A stretch of 64,000 nt of DNA from CAYMZZ01 sp964395095 (lineage in GTDB: Bacteria > Bacteroidota > Bacteroidia > Chitinophagales > Chitinophagaceae): NCBI GenBank assembly GCA_964395095.1, contig CAYMZZ010000008.1, forward strand, positions 1 through 64,000, given 5' to 3'. Under the pieces are notes generated by a model. It had not been told where the DNA came from. It searched no databases and saw only the letters and a program-made list of their open reading frames with translations. The position numbers and the translations under genes are program-made. Shown here piece by piece: positions 51,132 through 59,715 of this stretch; within the stretch, counting starts at the first letter, position 1; the number at the start of each line of letters is the position of its first letter.

Positions 51132-52019
51132 TTATCCGTTTACTTTAAAATTGAAGACCACGGTTACGGTTGATTCATGATCCGCTTTGTTAAAGCGGAT
51201 TTTTCGCAGGTATTCAACAATCGCATTCCTGTATTGGGAAGTAGTGGTCGTCGAGTTTCGGCCAAATCCCATAAAAGTTCCCACGCCGGCTGCACTTACC
51301 CTTACTTCTGCATACACGGTATTACGTTCCAGATCACCAGTGAATGCATAACTCGTAACAATTTTCCTATCACCACGGACTTCGGGACCGTTGCCGCCGC
51401 CGACACCACTGCCATTTCCGCCTCCGGCTCCGGTGCCGGTGCCACCGCCGGTACCGCTGCCATTACCCACTCCATAGCCCGTACCAGTGCCGCCGCTTCG
51501 GTCATAATCGGTGGCGACGCCGCCACCGGTACCGCTTCCGGTTACCGTTTTACCTAGTGCAGCTTTGGGTTGGCGAGGTGCAGGAGGGGGAGGGTCCTTC
51601 ACCACTTCTTTCTTGATGGGTGATTTATTTTCATTGAGCTTCTTCGCATCTGGCTTGGCCACATCAGGCTTGAGAATGGCGGGTTCGGCTTTGTCCTCAC
51701 TTTCTTCCACATCCCGCGCATCATCGTCGGTGCCGGGAGGCGGGGGAGAATAAGGAGCTGCCCCGGCAGGACCGGCAGCCTGCACCGGATTGCCACCACC
51801 ACCTCCTCCACTTACGGGGGAGGTCAACATTTCTTCCTCGGGAATATTCATTTCAACCAAAACGCCCAATTCGGGTTCGGGGGGAATAATCTCAGGTAAG
51901 CCCCATTTCAACAAGAACATGAGAATAACCATTACAGCGCTAATGCCCGCTGTGATGAGCATGGCCTGCGAACGATATTTCGATTCCAGTTGAGCCGACA
52001 TGGTCAATGCGTTGTTCAT
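51132..52019 (-). CDS. TonB-like energy transducer, Gly-rich
   Basis: 295 aa. A short cytoplasmic start is followed by one transmembrane helix (AMLITAGISAVMVILMFLLKW, about 18-38), then a Pro/acidic/Lys segment and a long Gly/Thr/Ser-rich stretch (about 140-215, nearly half Gly). The C-terminal ~80 residues look like a TonB/TolA C-terminal domain (VYAEVRVSAAGVGTFMGF; YRNAIVEYLRKIRF; VTVVFNFKVNG). The Gly-rich linker probably spans the periplasm. ExbB/ExbD genes, usually next to this gene, are absent here. ATG 52019 chosen over an upstream TTG. Confidence 0.75.
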   Translation of the reverse strand: MNNALTMSAQLESKYRSQAMLITAGISAVMVILMFLLKWGLPEIIPPEPELGVLVEMNIPEEEMLTSPVSGGGGGGNPVQAAGPAGAAPYSPPPPGTDDDARDVEESEDKAEPAILKPDVAKPDAKKLNENKSPIKKEVVKDPPPPAPRQPKAALGKTVTGSGTGGGVATDYDRSGGTGTGYGVGNGSGTGGGTGTGAGGGNGSGVGGGNGPEVRGDRKIVTSYAFTGDLERNTVYAEVRVSAAGVGTFMGFGRNSTTTTSQYRNAIVEYLRKIRFNKADHESTVTVVFNFKVNG

Positions 52020-52038
52020 ACAAATATATTCTTTAAGC

Positions 52039-52057
52039 CCCGGCTTCACAAGCCGGG
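52039..52057. terminator. Hairpin between the radical SAM and TonB-like genes
   Basis: 8-bp perfect stem CCCGGCTT / AAGCCGGG with a 3-nt loop. On the minus strand it lies after the radical SAM operon and 20 bp before the TonB-like ATG; A/T-rich on both sides. Confidence 0.55.
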
Positions 52058-52189
52058 TTTATGCACACCTGTGTATTAACGTGCAAATGACGTGCGCATT
52101 GAGGAATTCTACGTTGCTGAAATGTTAAAATCAAGAAGTGCTTACCCGGAAAACCCGCCAACAAAATGTTTTATTTCGGGAATTGAAAG

Positions 52190-53494
52190 TTAATGTGCGA
52201 AATCAGCGGCAAAATCACCTTTGATCCGCTCTATGGGTGGATTGAAATAACCATATCGCAGGTCTGGAAATTCTTCTCTGATGAGTGCCTGCAATTGCTT
52301 TACACCCATACACTCACCAGTATCCACCACCCCAATCTTTCCCAGGTACCAGTCAGGATCAATATTGAAATTGCGCCATTGAATCATCTTGAGTCCCGTT
52401 TCGCGGATTAGCTTCCGTAAGGCTTCGTATTCCGCCACACTATCGGTCATGCCGGGAAAAACAAAATAGTTGATAGAGGTCCAGCCGCCGAAATCATTAA
52501 CAATCTTCAGGCTCTCCACAATGTCGTTGAAAACATAGTTGTTTGGCCGGTAATAAGGCATATAAACTTCGGGCCTGGCCGAATTGGTACTGACACGTAT
52601 GGAATCAAGACCTGCTTCGCAAAGCTGGCGTACAGCATCGGGGCGGGAGCCATTGGTATTGATATTGATGCTGCCTCTTGGCGTATGTTTGCGGATTTCA
52701 ATGATCGCTTCGCGAATGGTTTCCCACATCAACAGGGGCTCGCCTTCGCAGCCCTGGCCAAAGCTCACGATAGGATAGGGGGCCTGCTCCAGATGAGGGA
52801 CTGTGTACTCCACAATTTCTTCGGCGCTGGGCTTAAACTGCAGGCGATCTTGTGTAGAAACGATCGGCTCCTCGTCGGGCTGAAGCGAAATGCATCCCAC
52901 ACAGTTGGCATTGCAGGCAGGGGATACCGGTATGGGGCATTCCCAGCGACCCAGAAAATAATTGCGGGCGGCGGGGCAATGATAGGTAAGCGCGCAATTA
53001 TTGGCGAGGTGTTGCACCAGCCGGTTATGTGGATAAACCTCCGTCAATTGCTTTACGCCCAGCTCCACTTTTTGCTGGTCATAACCTCCGCAATCCTGCC
53101 GGATATCCGGTTCTATACGGGTGGCGGGTACATAGAACTGGTCGTTATACCATCCCGCGGCCGTATAACAAAACAAAGGCAGGGTGGGAGCATCCGGTGC
53201 GGTTTCATAAGCAGCCAGGTAGAAACCGGTATGTGCCGGTGGAATAAAAGCGGCCACGGCCCATCCTTTTTCACAAAGGCGCATTTCGCCCGTTTCCACG
53301 TCCATACCAATGCCACGGCGACCCGGCAGTTCATAAAGGGATCCACCATCGGGCAACAAGATCCATTCTTCATTGGGCACGGGTACGGCATCCCAACCGG
53401 TACGGCCGGTTACATACAGGGTCTGATCCTCAAAAATATTTCCCTTCCCGTCGGAATAAAGAACGAATGGGCTATGCGCTAAGGGCTTCATCAT
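52190..53494 (-). CDS. Radical SAM protein of unknown substrate
   Basis: 434 aa. The [4Fe-4S] motif is CNANCVGC (CxxxCxxC) at about 193-200, so it sits unusually far into the protein, after a ~190-residue N-terminal region with other cysteines (PDIRQDCGGYD; NNCALTYHCPA) that may help bind an extra cluster. The barrel continues GQGCEGEPLL, NINTNGSRPDAV, RVSTNSARPE. I do not recognise a subfamily name. Its first codons overlap the end of the upstream membrane-protein gene (ATGA), so the two are probably translated together. Confidence 0.8.
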   Translation of the reverse strand: MMKPLAHSPFVLYSDGKGNIFEDQTLYVTGRTGWDAVPVPNEEWILLPDGGSLYELPGRRGIGMDVETGEMRLCEKGWAVAAFIPPAHTGFYLAAYETAPDAPTLPLFCYTAAGWYNDQFYVPATRIEPDIRQDCGGYDQQKVELGVKQLTEVYPHNRLVQHLANNCALTYHCPAARNYFLGRWECPIPVSPACNANCVGCISLQPDEEPIVSTQDRLQFKPSAEEIVEYTVPHLEQAPYPIVSFGQGCEGEPLLMWETIREAIIEIRKHTPRGSININTNGSRPDAVRQLCEAGLDSIRVSTNSARPEVYMPYYRPNNYVFNDIVESLKIVNDFGGWTSINYFVFPGMTDSVAEYEALRKLIRETGLKMIQWRNFNIDPDWYLGKIGVVDTGECMGVKQLQALIREEFPDLRYGYFNPPIERIKGDFAADFAH

Positions 53495-54063
53495 TTATTA
53501 GTTTGTTGCCGGGTGGCGGCCAGCCTTGATCGGCAAAATTGATTAAAGGTTTCTTCATCCCAGACCGGCTTGCTGTCTGCATTTTCCGCCACATTCAATT
53601 GTGCGAGCCTGTTGTTGCGAAAGTCAACCGTGAGGATTCCATCGCGTAGCACCAGGTTGTTCAGTTCCTGCCAGCCTATCCGGCGGCGGGGTAGCGAGGG
53701 ATAGTCGATCCGTTCATGGGTTACATGAACGATCAGGGGACGCATGGCCAGACTATACAACCAGGCCAGTACCAACATGGCTATCGCGGCCCACCAGTAA
53801 CCCGTTAGCAGGTGCATGCCCAGCACCAGCACAAGAGCCAGTCCCTGGCTGCTCAGCGTAACCTTTGGCAATCCGCGCTGCCGTAGCCATATCCAGGTAG
53901 CGAGGATTAGGATGGAAGAAGCTAAACATACCAGAACCAGGGACGAATGGGTTGTTGCTGCCAGCATCCCAAAGAAAAGAAAGTTGATGGCAAGGATCAG
54001 CCAGGACAGAACCCTGTAAGGACGGCTGCGTTCTTTTTTTAAAGGGATGGCAAATACTTCCAT
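53491..54063 (-). CDS. Small membrane protein with a cytoplasmic C-terminal domain
   Basis: 190 aa, family not recognised. Four hydrophobic segments (about 20-40, 42-62, 74-92, 93-110) are followed by a soluble ~75-residue domain (VHVTHERIDYPSLPRRRIGWQELNNLVLRDGILTVDFRNN, given in part) that resembles the PH-like half of bacterial PH-domain membrane proteins. It starts 12 bp after the arginase-family gene and overlaps the radical SAM gene by 4 bp, so the three form an operon. Confidence 0.65.
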   Translation of the reverse strand: MEVFAIPLKKERSRPYRVLSWLILAINFLFFGMLAATTHSSLVLVCLASSILILATWIWLRQRGLPKVTLSSQGLALVLVLGMHLLTGYWWAAIAMLVLAWLYSLAMRPLIVHVTHERIDYPSLPRRRIGWQELNNLVLRDGILTVDFRNNRLAQLNVAENADSKPVWDEETFNQFCRSRLAATRQQTNK

Positions 54064-54075
54064 ACGCTACATTAA

Positions 54076-55134
54076 TCAGGGCTTCGCCTCCGGATTGCTG
54101 GCGATTAGCAGGTTACACATCTTCAATAAAACCCGGGCACCCACATTCGCATTCCAATCGTTGTCGGAGTTGATTCCCACTTCACAAAGGTCAAAACCCA
54201 GAATTCTACGACCGCTTTCCACAATCTTTTTTATGAGGAAGAAAACTTCCTCGGCTTCAAATCCGCCCGGTACCGGTGTGCCGGTATGTGGGCATAGCTT
54301 CCTGTCCAGTCCATCAATATCAAAACTGATATACACTTTTTCCGGCAACTTGCTCACGATCTCTTCAGCTATATGACGCCAGGTATCGCCTTCAAAAAGC
54401 CGGGTTTTAATTTCTTTATCGAAATAGGTGATGACCCTGTAGTTGCTGTTCGTGACATAGTCCCACTCTTCGCCGCTATAATCCCGTACACCTACCTGTA
54501 CCAACCGTTGCACATTTGGAATTTCTTCGAGGGCATTATACATGATGCTTGCATGCGAGTAGTTGAATCCTTCATAAGCCTGGCGCAAATCGCAATGCGC
54601 ATCAATCTGGAGAATACCAAAATCACCATGCTTTTCGGCAATGGCTTTCATAAAGCCCAGGGGCACGCTATGATCACCCCCCAACACGGCCACCAGTTTG
54701 TCTTTTTGCAGCAATACTTTTGTTTGCTCATACACCCAGGCATTGAGATAATGGCCGCCTTCATTCACTTCCTTTACCGTGCGGCACATAAACTGGTTGG
54801 CGGCTACTTCCTCTCCCTGGGCTATATAGTCGATAAAGAGTTCGGCTTCTTTGCGCAGGTAATCGCTTTTCATGAGCAATTTTCTGTCGCAGGGGCGCAT
54901 ATAATATCCCTGCTTCCAACCTTCGGGCACATCGGGATCAAACAGATCAACCTGCAGGGCGGCGCGGAAAATGCTTTCCGGTGCACGGGCGGTACCCGCT
55001 CCATAACTCACTGTAACTTCCCAGGGTACGGGCACAATTACCAGGCGGGCGTCTTCTTCCGAAGTGGGCAATCCGAATATATTATTGTTGGGATTGCTGA
55101 CGGCATTCGGGTCGTAATTCTCGAGGTCTACCAT
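54076..55134 (-). CDS. Arginase/agmatinase/formiminoglutamase family ureohydrolase
   Basis: 352-aa binuclear-Mn hydrolase. Metal-site motifs: VLGGDHSVPLG (about 151-161), QIDAHCDLR (about 176-184), and SFDIDGLDRKLCPHTGTPVPGG (about 263-284, with DIDGLD the last two ligands). The family includes arginase, agmatinase and others; the agmatine deiminase and carbamoylputrescine amidase genes next door make an arginine/agmatine substrate likely, but if it is agmatinase there would be two routes to putrescine side by side. First gene of a three-gene operon. TAACTTGC lies upstream as a variant promoter box. Confidence 0.82.
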   Translation of the reverse strand: MVDLENYDPNAVSNPNNNIFGLPTSEEDARLVIVPVPWEVTVSYGAGTARAPESIFRAALQVDLFDPDVPEGWKQGYYMRPCDRKLLMKSDYLRKEAELFIDYIAQGEEVAANQFMCRTVKEVNEGGHYLNAWVYEQTKVLLQKDKLVAVLGGDHSVPLGFMKAIAEKHGDFGILQIDAHCDLRQAYEGFNYSHASIMYNALEEIPNVQRLVQVGVRDYSGEEWDYVTNSNYRVITYFDKEIKTRLFEGDTWRHIAEEIVSKLPEKVYISFDIDGLDRKLCPHTGTPVPGGFEAEEVFFLIKKIVESGRRILGFDLCEVGINSDNDWNANVGARVLLKMCNLLIASNPEAKP

Positions 55135-55288
55135 TTTTCTAAATTCAAAAACAGTGCAAGTTAGTGCTTATTGCTGAACTCCGTGGCAAGGCCCGGGAAG
55201 CCGTCGCATTCAATGCGTGAATAAGCCGGAAGCCAGCTTTTGAGGATTTTTAGTAGGATGATTTTCAATTAGATGGAATATTCCTTGA

Positions 55289-56356
55289 TCAGGAGGGCAC
55301 CAGGGGTTCCTGTTGGCTCAGGCAGTGAAAGCTACCCAGTCCCCAGATAATTTCCGTGGAATCGATACCCTTTACTTCCCGATCGGGAAAGCAATCCTGA
55401 ATGATGCGCAAGGCTTTTTCATCCGCATCGCAGCGGTATGTGGGTACAATAACGGAATGGTTGGCGATATAAAAATTGGCATAGGAAGCGGGCAGGCGCT
55501 GATCGTCCCAGATAACAGGGGCGGGCATGGGCAACTCCACTACATTGAGTTGCTTGCCATTCAGAAGCCGCATTTGTTTTAGTTGCTTCAGGTTATGCTG
55601 CAGCAGCTCGTAGTTTTCATCACTCTTATTCTCTTCTACCACCGTGAGTACGCTGTCTTCATTAAAAAAGCGGACAGTATCGTCGATGTGGCCATCGGTG
55701 TCGTCGCCAACAATTCCCTCGTCTACCCACAGTATCTGGTCTACGCCATAGTAGCGACGTAAGTAATGCTCAATCTGCTCCTGGTTTAAATGAGGATTTC
55801 GATTGGGATTGAGCAGGCAGGCGGTGGAGCTGAGCAGGGTTCCCTTACCGTTGAACTCCACGGAGCCGCCTTCCATTACGATACCCGGGTGAAAAACGGG
55901 TATATTGAAATGATGGCCGATCAGTGAGGGTATTTGATCATCCAGGTCGAAAGGCGGGTATTTTCCGCCCCAGGCATTATAACCCCAGTCGACAATTACT
56001 TTAGGTATGGCAGCACCCGATTTTATCAGGAATGCCGGTCCATGGTCACGGCACCAGGCGTCATTGGTTGGGTGCAGAAAAAAAGACAGTTTTTCCAGGT
56101 TCACATCGGCATTTTGCAAATGGTTTATGGCCGATTTTTTCATGGCTTCATTCGCCACATTGATTCGTACCAGCTCGCCTTTGGTAAGCTCTTTAATAAA
56201 TTCCGCATAGTAGGGATAGATGGCCTCAATCTTTCCGGGCCAACTGGCTTCCTTATGGGGCCAGCTCAGCCAGGTAGCTTCATGCGGTGCAAATTCCGCC
56301 GGAAAATAATAACCCAACTCGCCGGGCGCTCCAGTGGGAATGCTTTGCTTGCTCAT
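55289..56356 (-). CDS. aguA: Agmatine deiminase
   Basis: 355-aa guanidino-group modifying enzyme, agmatine to N-carbamoylputrescine. Pattern of the peptidylarginine-deiminase/agmatine-deiminase fold: FAPHEATWLSWPHKEASWPG, HPTNDAWCRDHGP, VVEGGSVEFNGKGTLL (MEGG), and the C-terminal GLGSFHCLSQQEPLVP that holds the catalytic Cys (HCLSQQ). It starts 32 bp after aguB, on the same strand, so the pair is one operon. Confidence 0.93.
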   Translation of the reverse strand: MSKQSIPTGAPGELGYYFPAEFAPHEATWLSWPHKEASWPGKIEAIYPYYAEFIKELTKGELVRINVANEAMKKSAINHLQNADVNLEKLSFFLHPTNDAWCRDHGPAFLIKSGAAIPKVIVDWGYNAWGGKYPPFDLDDQIPSLIGHHFNIPVFHPGIVMEGGSVEFNGKGTLLSSTACLLNPNRNPHLNQEQIEHYLRRYYGVDQILWVDEGIVGDDTDGHIDDTVRFFNEDSVLTVVEENKSDENYELLQHNLKQLKQMRLLNGKQLNVVELPMPAPVIWDDQRLPASYANFYIANHSVIVPTYRCDADEKALRIIQDCFPDREVKGIDSTEIIWGLGSFHCLSQQEPLVPS

Positions 56357-56388
56357 AGTGGAATGAAATGATCAGACGAAGATCCGTC

Positions 56389-57261
56389 TTATTCGTCGAT
56401 AAATCGTTTGGTAATGGGTTGGTAGGAGTCAATTCTTCGGTCGCGCAAAAAGGGCCAGTGCGTACGGTAGCGGTCTGTAAGTGAAATATCCAATTCCGCT
56501 ACATGCACTTCTTCTTCATCATGCGATGCCTTGTACAGCAAGCTGCCGAAGGGGTTGCTGATAAAGGAACCACCCCAGAAGCGCATGGCGCCGTCCTGCT
56601 CAAAACCCACCCTGTTGACGCTAACGACATGCAAGCCATTGGCTACCGCATGGCTACGCTGAATGGTTTGCCAGGCATTGTACTGCTCGGTATTGGTCGC
56701 CTCATCCTGGCTGCTGGCCCAGCCGATGGCTGTGGGGTAAAAAAGAATTTCAGCCCCCATCAGGCTGGTGATACGGGCCGCTTCGGGATACCACTGATCC
56801 CAGCAGATCAGCACGCCTATGGTGCCAAATTTTGTTTTGAATACTTTGTACCCCATATCTCCCGGCGTGAAATAGAATTTTTCGTAATAGGCGGGGTCGT
56901 CCGGGATATGCATTTTTCGATACTTGCCCAGGTATTGGCCATCGGCATCGAGTACGGCGGTGGTATTATGATAAAGCCCTTCGGTTCTCTTCTCAAAAAG
57001 GGAAGCAATGATCACCACACCCAGCTCAGCGGCGAGTTTGCCAAGAGCCTCCGATGAAGGACCCGGAATGGGTTCTGCCAAATCAAAATTGCTGTAATCT
57101 TCCACATCGCAGAAATACAGCGAAGTGAATAATTCCTGCAGGCATACAATCTGCGCACCCTTCGCCGCTGCCTCCCGCACTTTTTCCATCGCCTTCTGCA
57201 GATTGGCTGCTTTATCTGCGGTACAACTCATTTGTACCAGTCCAACGCGAATTTTTTTCAT
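56389..57261 (-). CDS. aguB: N-carbamoylputrescine amidase
   Basis: 290-aa nitrilase-superfamily amidase, N-carbamoylputrescine to putrescine. The catalytic triad is in CLQELFTSLYFC (Glu), KYRKMHIPDDPAYYEKFYF (Lys), and IGVLICWDQWYPEAAR (Cys), and GRIDSYQPITK-like closing sequence ends the protein. Adjacent to agmatine deiminase, which confirms the substrate. Its 5' side is a TAAGTTN word array. Confidence 0.94.
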   Translation of the reverse strand: MKKIRVGLVQMSCTADKAANLQKAMEKVREAAAKGAQIVCLQELFTSLYFCDVEDYSNFDLAEPIPGPSSEALGKLAAELGVVIIASLFEKRTEGLYHNTTAVLDADGQYLGKYRKMHIPDDPAYYEKFYFTPGDMGYKVFKTKFGTIGVLICWDQWYPEAARITSLMGAEILFYPTAIGWASSQDEATNTEQYNAWQTIQRSHAVANGLHVVSVNRVGFEQDGAMRFWGGSFISNPFGSLLYKASHDEEEVHVAELDISLTDRYRTHWPFLRDRRIDSYQPITKRFIDE

Positions 57262-57276
57262 CGAGAATCTTTATGG

Positions 57277-57462
57277 AGTTGTAAGTTGTAAGTTTTAAGT
57301 TGTAAGTGGAAAATGGAACCTGGGTACCTGTCTAAAACTTTTGAATGAGTGCGCATATCGGCAAACTGACAAATATCCAAATAAACAAACCTGCTGACCC
57401 GCAGGCGGGTTCACAAATTTTTCTACGTTCCACTTAAAACTTACGACTTAAAACTTAAAACC
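57277..57462. repeat. Word-array element 13 (TAAGTTN pair)
   Basis: Forward TAAGTTG/TAAGTTT 7-mers (57277-57309) and reverse AACTTAAA/AACTTAC words (57430-57462) about 120 bp apart. It fills the gap between aguB and the desaturase gene. The centre contains CCCGCAGGCGGG, a small GC hairpin. Confidence 0.8.
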
Positions 57463-57468
57463 TTCCTC

Positions 57469-58536
57469 TTATTTCTTTCCCATCTGCCTCAAAAACGACA
57501 CATGCGAAGCTACTGCCATTCTCACACGGGGATACTCAATATAAGTAATGCCATATTCCTCGCAGGCGCGCTTGATTATCTTGCTGATGGCGGGATAATG
57601 AATATGGGAGATTTTAGGGAATAAATGGTGTTCAACCTGGAAATTCAATCCACCTACCAGCCAACTCACCACTTTGTTACGGGTGGCAAAATTAGCTGTG
57701 GTTTTCAACTGGTGAATCGCCCATTCGTCTTCCATTTTACCCGTACCCTCAATGGGTTGGGGGAAATGGGTATGCTCTACGGTATGCGCCAGTTGAAAAA
57801 CGATACTCAGCACAAATCCGGCAAAAAGCCCATAAGTGAGGAAGCCGATCAGCCAGGGTGTGAAACCTACCGTATAAATAGGAAGGAATACAAAGAGACC
57901 CAGATGAAGAACCTTGAAAGACCAGAAAGAAATATGATCCATCGGCGTCATTTTCTTCAGGGGCATGGGGCCAATTCTTTTCAGGAAATATTTTTTATAG
58001 TCTGTTACGAATACCCACCAAAGGTAAAGCAGGGAATAAGCCGCCCAGAAATACAAATGCTGGTAACGGTGCATCTTATAATGCTTCTGTGTATCGCAAA
58101 GACGAAGTATGGGTTTGGCATCGATATCATCATCCACCCCATCAATATTGGTATAGGCGTGGTGAATTACGTTGTGTTTGGTCTTCCACATGAAGTTGTT
58201 CGCGCCAAGGAAATTTACCGAAAGCGCAGCCAGGTCGTTGACCCATTTGTACTTGCTAAAACTTCCGTGTGCACCATCATGCATCACATTAAAACCGATA
58301 GCGGCAGTAAGGCCGCCCAGCACCAGGCATTCGGCAATAGCCCAAAAAGTGGGGGGCGTAAAAAATACCAGGTGAACGTAAACAGCCAAAAAACTGACTA
58401 CAAGGATGATGGCCTTGAAGAAAAGGCTGAAATTACCGGTAGGCGATTTGCCTACTTGCTGAAAATACTCGCTGATCCGCCTTTTCAATTCACTATGAAA
58501 GGAATGCGGAACGCTGGAAAACTTGGGGATGTTCAT
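57469..58536 (-). CDS. Membrane fatty acid desaturase (acyl-lipid/acyl-CoA type)
   Basis: 355-aa di-iron desaturase. Three His boxes: HDGAHGS (about 87-93), HHAYTN (about 124-129), and EHHLFPKISH (about 302-311), with HTVEHTHF near 240. Hydrophobic segments flank the boxes. The N-terminus is soluble, without the cytochrome b5 domain. It would introduce a cis double bond into membrane lipids. An exact TACCTTTG box at 58578-58585 drives it. Confidence 0.9.
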   Translation of the reverse strand: MNIPKFSSVPHSFHSELKRRISEYFQQVGKSPTGNFSLFFKAIILVVSFLAVYVHLVFFTPPTFWAIAECLVLGGLTAAIGFNVMHDGAHGSFSKYKWVNDLAALSVNFLGANNFMWKTKHNVIHHAYTNIDGVDDDIDAKPILRLCDTQKHYKMHRYQHLYFWAAYSLLYLWWVFVTDYKKYFLKRIGPMPLKKMTPMDHISFWSFKVLHLGLFVFLPIYTVGFTPWLIGFLTYGLFAGFVLSIVFQLAHTVEHTHFPQPIEGTGKMEDEWAIHQLKTTANFATRNKVVSWLVGGLNFQVEHHLFPKISHIHYPAISKIIKRACEEYGITYIEYPRVRMAVASHVSFLRQMGKK

Positions 58537-58577
58537 GAACGGGAGAGGGGTTAGTACTTGAGAATTTGATAATAGAT

Positions 58578-58585
58578 CAAAGGTA
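58578..58585 (-). promoter_or_regulatory. -7 promoter box of the desaturase gene
   Basis: TACCTTTG on the minus strand, exact consensus, 41 bp before the ATG; TTTG at 58601-58604 is a possible -33 element with a 15-bp spacer. Confidence 0.55.
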
Positions 58586-58716
58586 GGTCAAAAAATAGTG
58601 CAAAAACCTGATTTTCTCCCCAAATGACCGTGGTTTAACATAACGGCTGTTCATTACCATATTGTTTAAACATTTGGGAATGAAGCTTATACCCTATTAA
58701 ACAAGGGTTTGCCCGT

Positions 58717-59451
58717 CTAGGTTTCCACCTGTATCAGGGAGTCAAGGTTCTTGATGCCGATCTTTTTTTCGCTCACGAAGCCTTCCGCATATTTTACGCC
58801 GATTCGCTTGCCCAGCATTCGCGCCCTTGCAATCACGCTTTCGAGAAAGTCGGGTGTGGAAATATAGGTTTGCGGGCCATCGGTATCCGAGGAACTGTTG
58901 AACTGCGTGGAATATGCTTTAATGGAATCCATTCTTTGCTCAAACACATCGCTGATATCGACCAGGAAATCGGGTTCATGGTACCAGTCCTGCAGGTATT
59001 GCAGATAATACTTGGGTCGCCATTTTTCCTGGGCTTTACCATCGGCATCGGTCGTTTCAATCCGGCGCAAACCGGAAAGAAAGCAGGCGTCGCTGATCAA
59101 TTGCCCGGCCCTTCCATGATCCGGGTGCCGGTCTTTGAGGATATTGCCTATCACCACTTCCGGACGGTAGCGGCGTATCACGCGTATCAATTCCATCTGG
59201 TGGGCCTCATCATTACGAAAAAAACCATCACGCATTTTCAGGTTGTCTCTCACGGCAACACCAATTATCTCCGCCGCCCTGGCAGCTTCCGCATACCGGG
59301 TTTCGATCGTGCCACGGCTTCCCAATTCACCCTGCGTCAGGTCTATAATGCCTGCTGTTTTGCCATTCCTTATTTCATTGATCAAAGTGCCGGAGCAGCC
59401 CAGTTCCACATCGTCGGGATGGACGCCAATGGCGAGAAGGTCGAGTTTCAT
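58717..59451 (-). CDS. bshB1: Bacillithiol biosynthesis deacetylase BshB1
   Basis: 244-aa zinc deacetylase of the LmbE/MshB fold that makes GlcN-malate from GlcNAc-malate. Zinc site HPDDVELGCSGTL (about 12-24), DRHPDHGRAGQLI (about 107-119), and QFNSSSDTDGPQTYIST in the C-terminal part match the BshB1 type. With bshC at 31.8 kb it shows that this organism can make bacillithiol. Immediately upstream is a TAAGTTN array, so its promoter lies in or beyond the repeat. Confidence 0.9.
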   Translation of the reverse strand: MKLDLLAIGVHPDDVELGCSGTLINEIRNGKTAGIIDLTQGELGSRGTIETRYAEAARAAEIIGVAVRDNLKMRDGFFRNDEAHQMELIRVIRRYRPEVVIGNILKDRHPDHGRAGQLISDACFLSGLRRIETTDADGKAQEKWRPKYYLQYLQDWYHEPDFLVDISDVFEQRMDSIKAYSTQFNSSSDTDGPQTYISTPDFLESVIARARMLGKRIGVKYAEGFVSEKKIGIKNLDSLIQVET

Positions 59452-59458
59452 TATTTGA

Positions 59459-59712
59459 AAAGTTCTAAGTTTTAAGTTCTAAGTTTTAAGTTTTGCAGTT
59501 CAAGATTTTGGGAAAGAGTTATTAATTGTCCAATTCTAATAAAGTAAATCAAGGCCGGGATAACGGATTTATGGTGATTCACAAAATTAGTGCGAATTTC
59601 ATCCCTTATGAACATTTTCACCCCATGACTCAGGCAAAGCCAGCGTATGAAACAATACTCGTAATACCCACAACTTAAAACCTAAAACTTAAAACTCAAA
59701 ACCTAAAACTTT
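59459..59712. repeat. Word-array element 14 (TAAGTTN pair)
   Basis: Forward TAAGTTC/TAAGTTT words (59459-59495) and reverse AACTTAAA/ACCTAAA words (59671-59712), 175 bp apart, both abutting coding sequence. The spacer contains ordinary AT-rich DNA and no supported gene. Confidence 0.8.
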
Positions 59713-59715
59713 CCA

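Noticed and set aside
54373..55164. 263-aa plus-strand ORF inside the arginase-family gene
   Set aside because: Antisense shadow; the minus-strand protein has all metal-site motifs.
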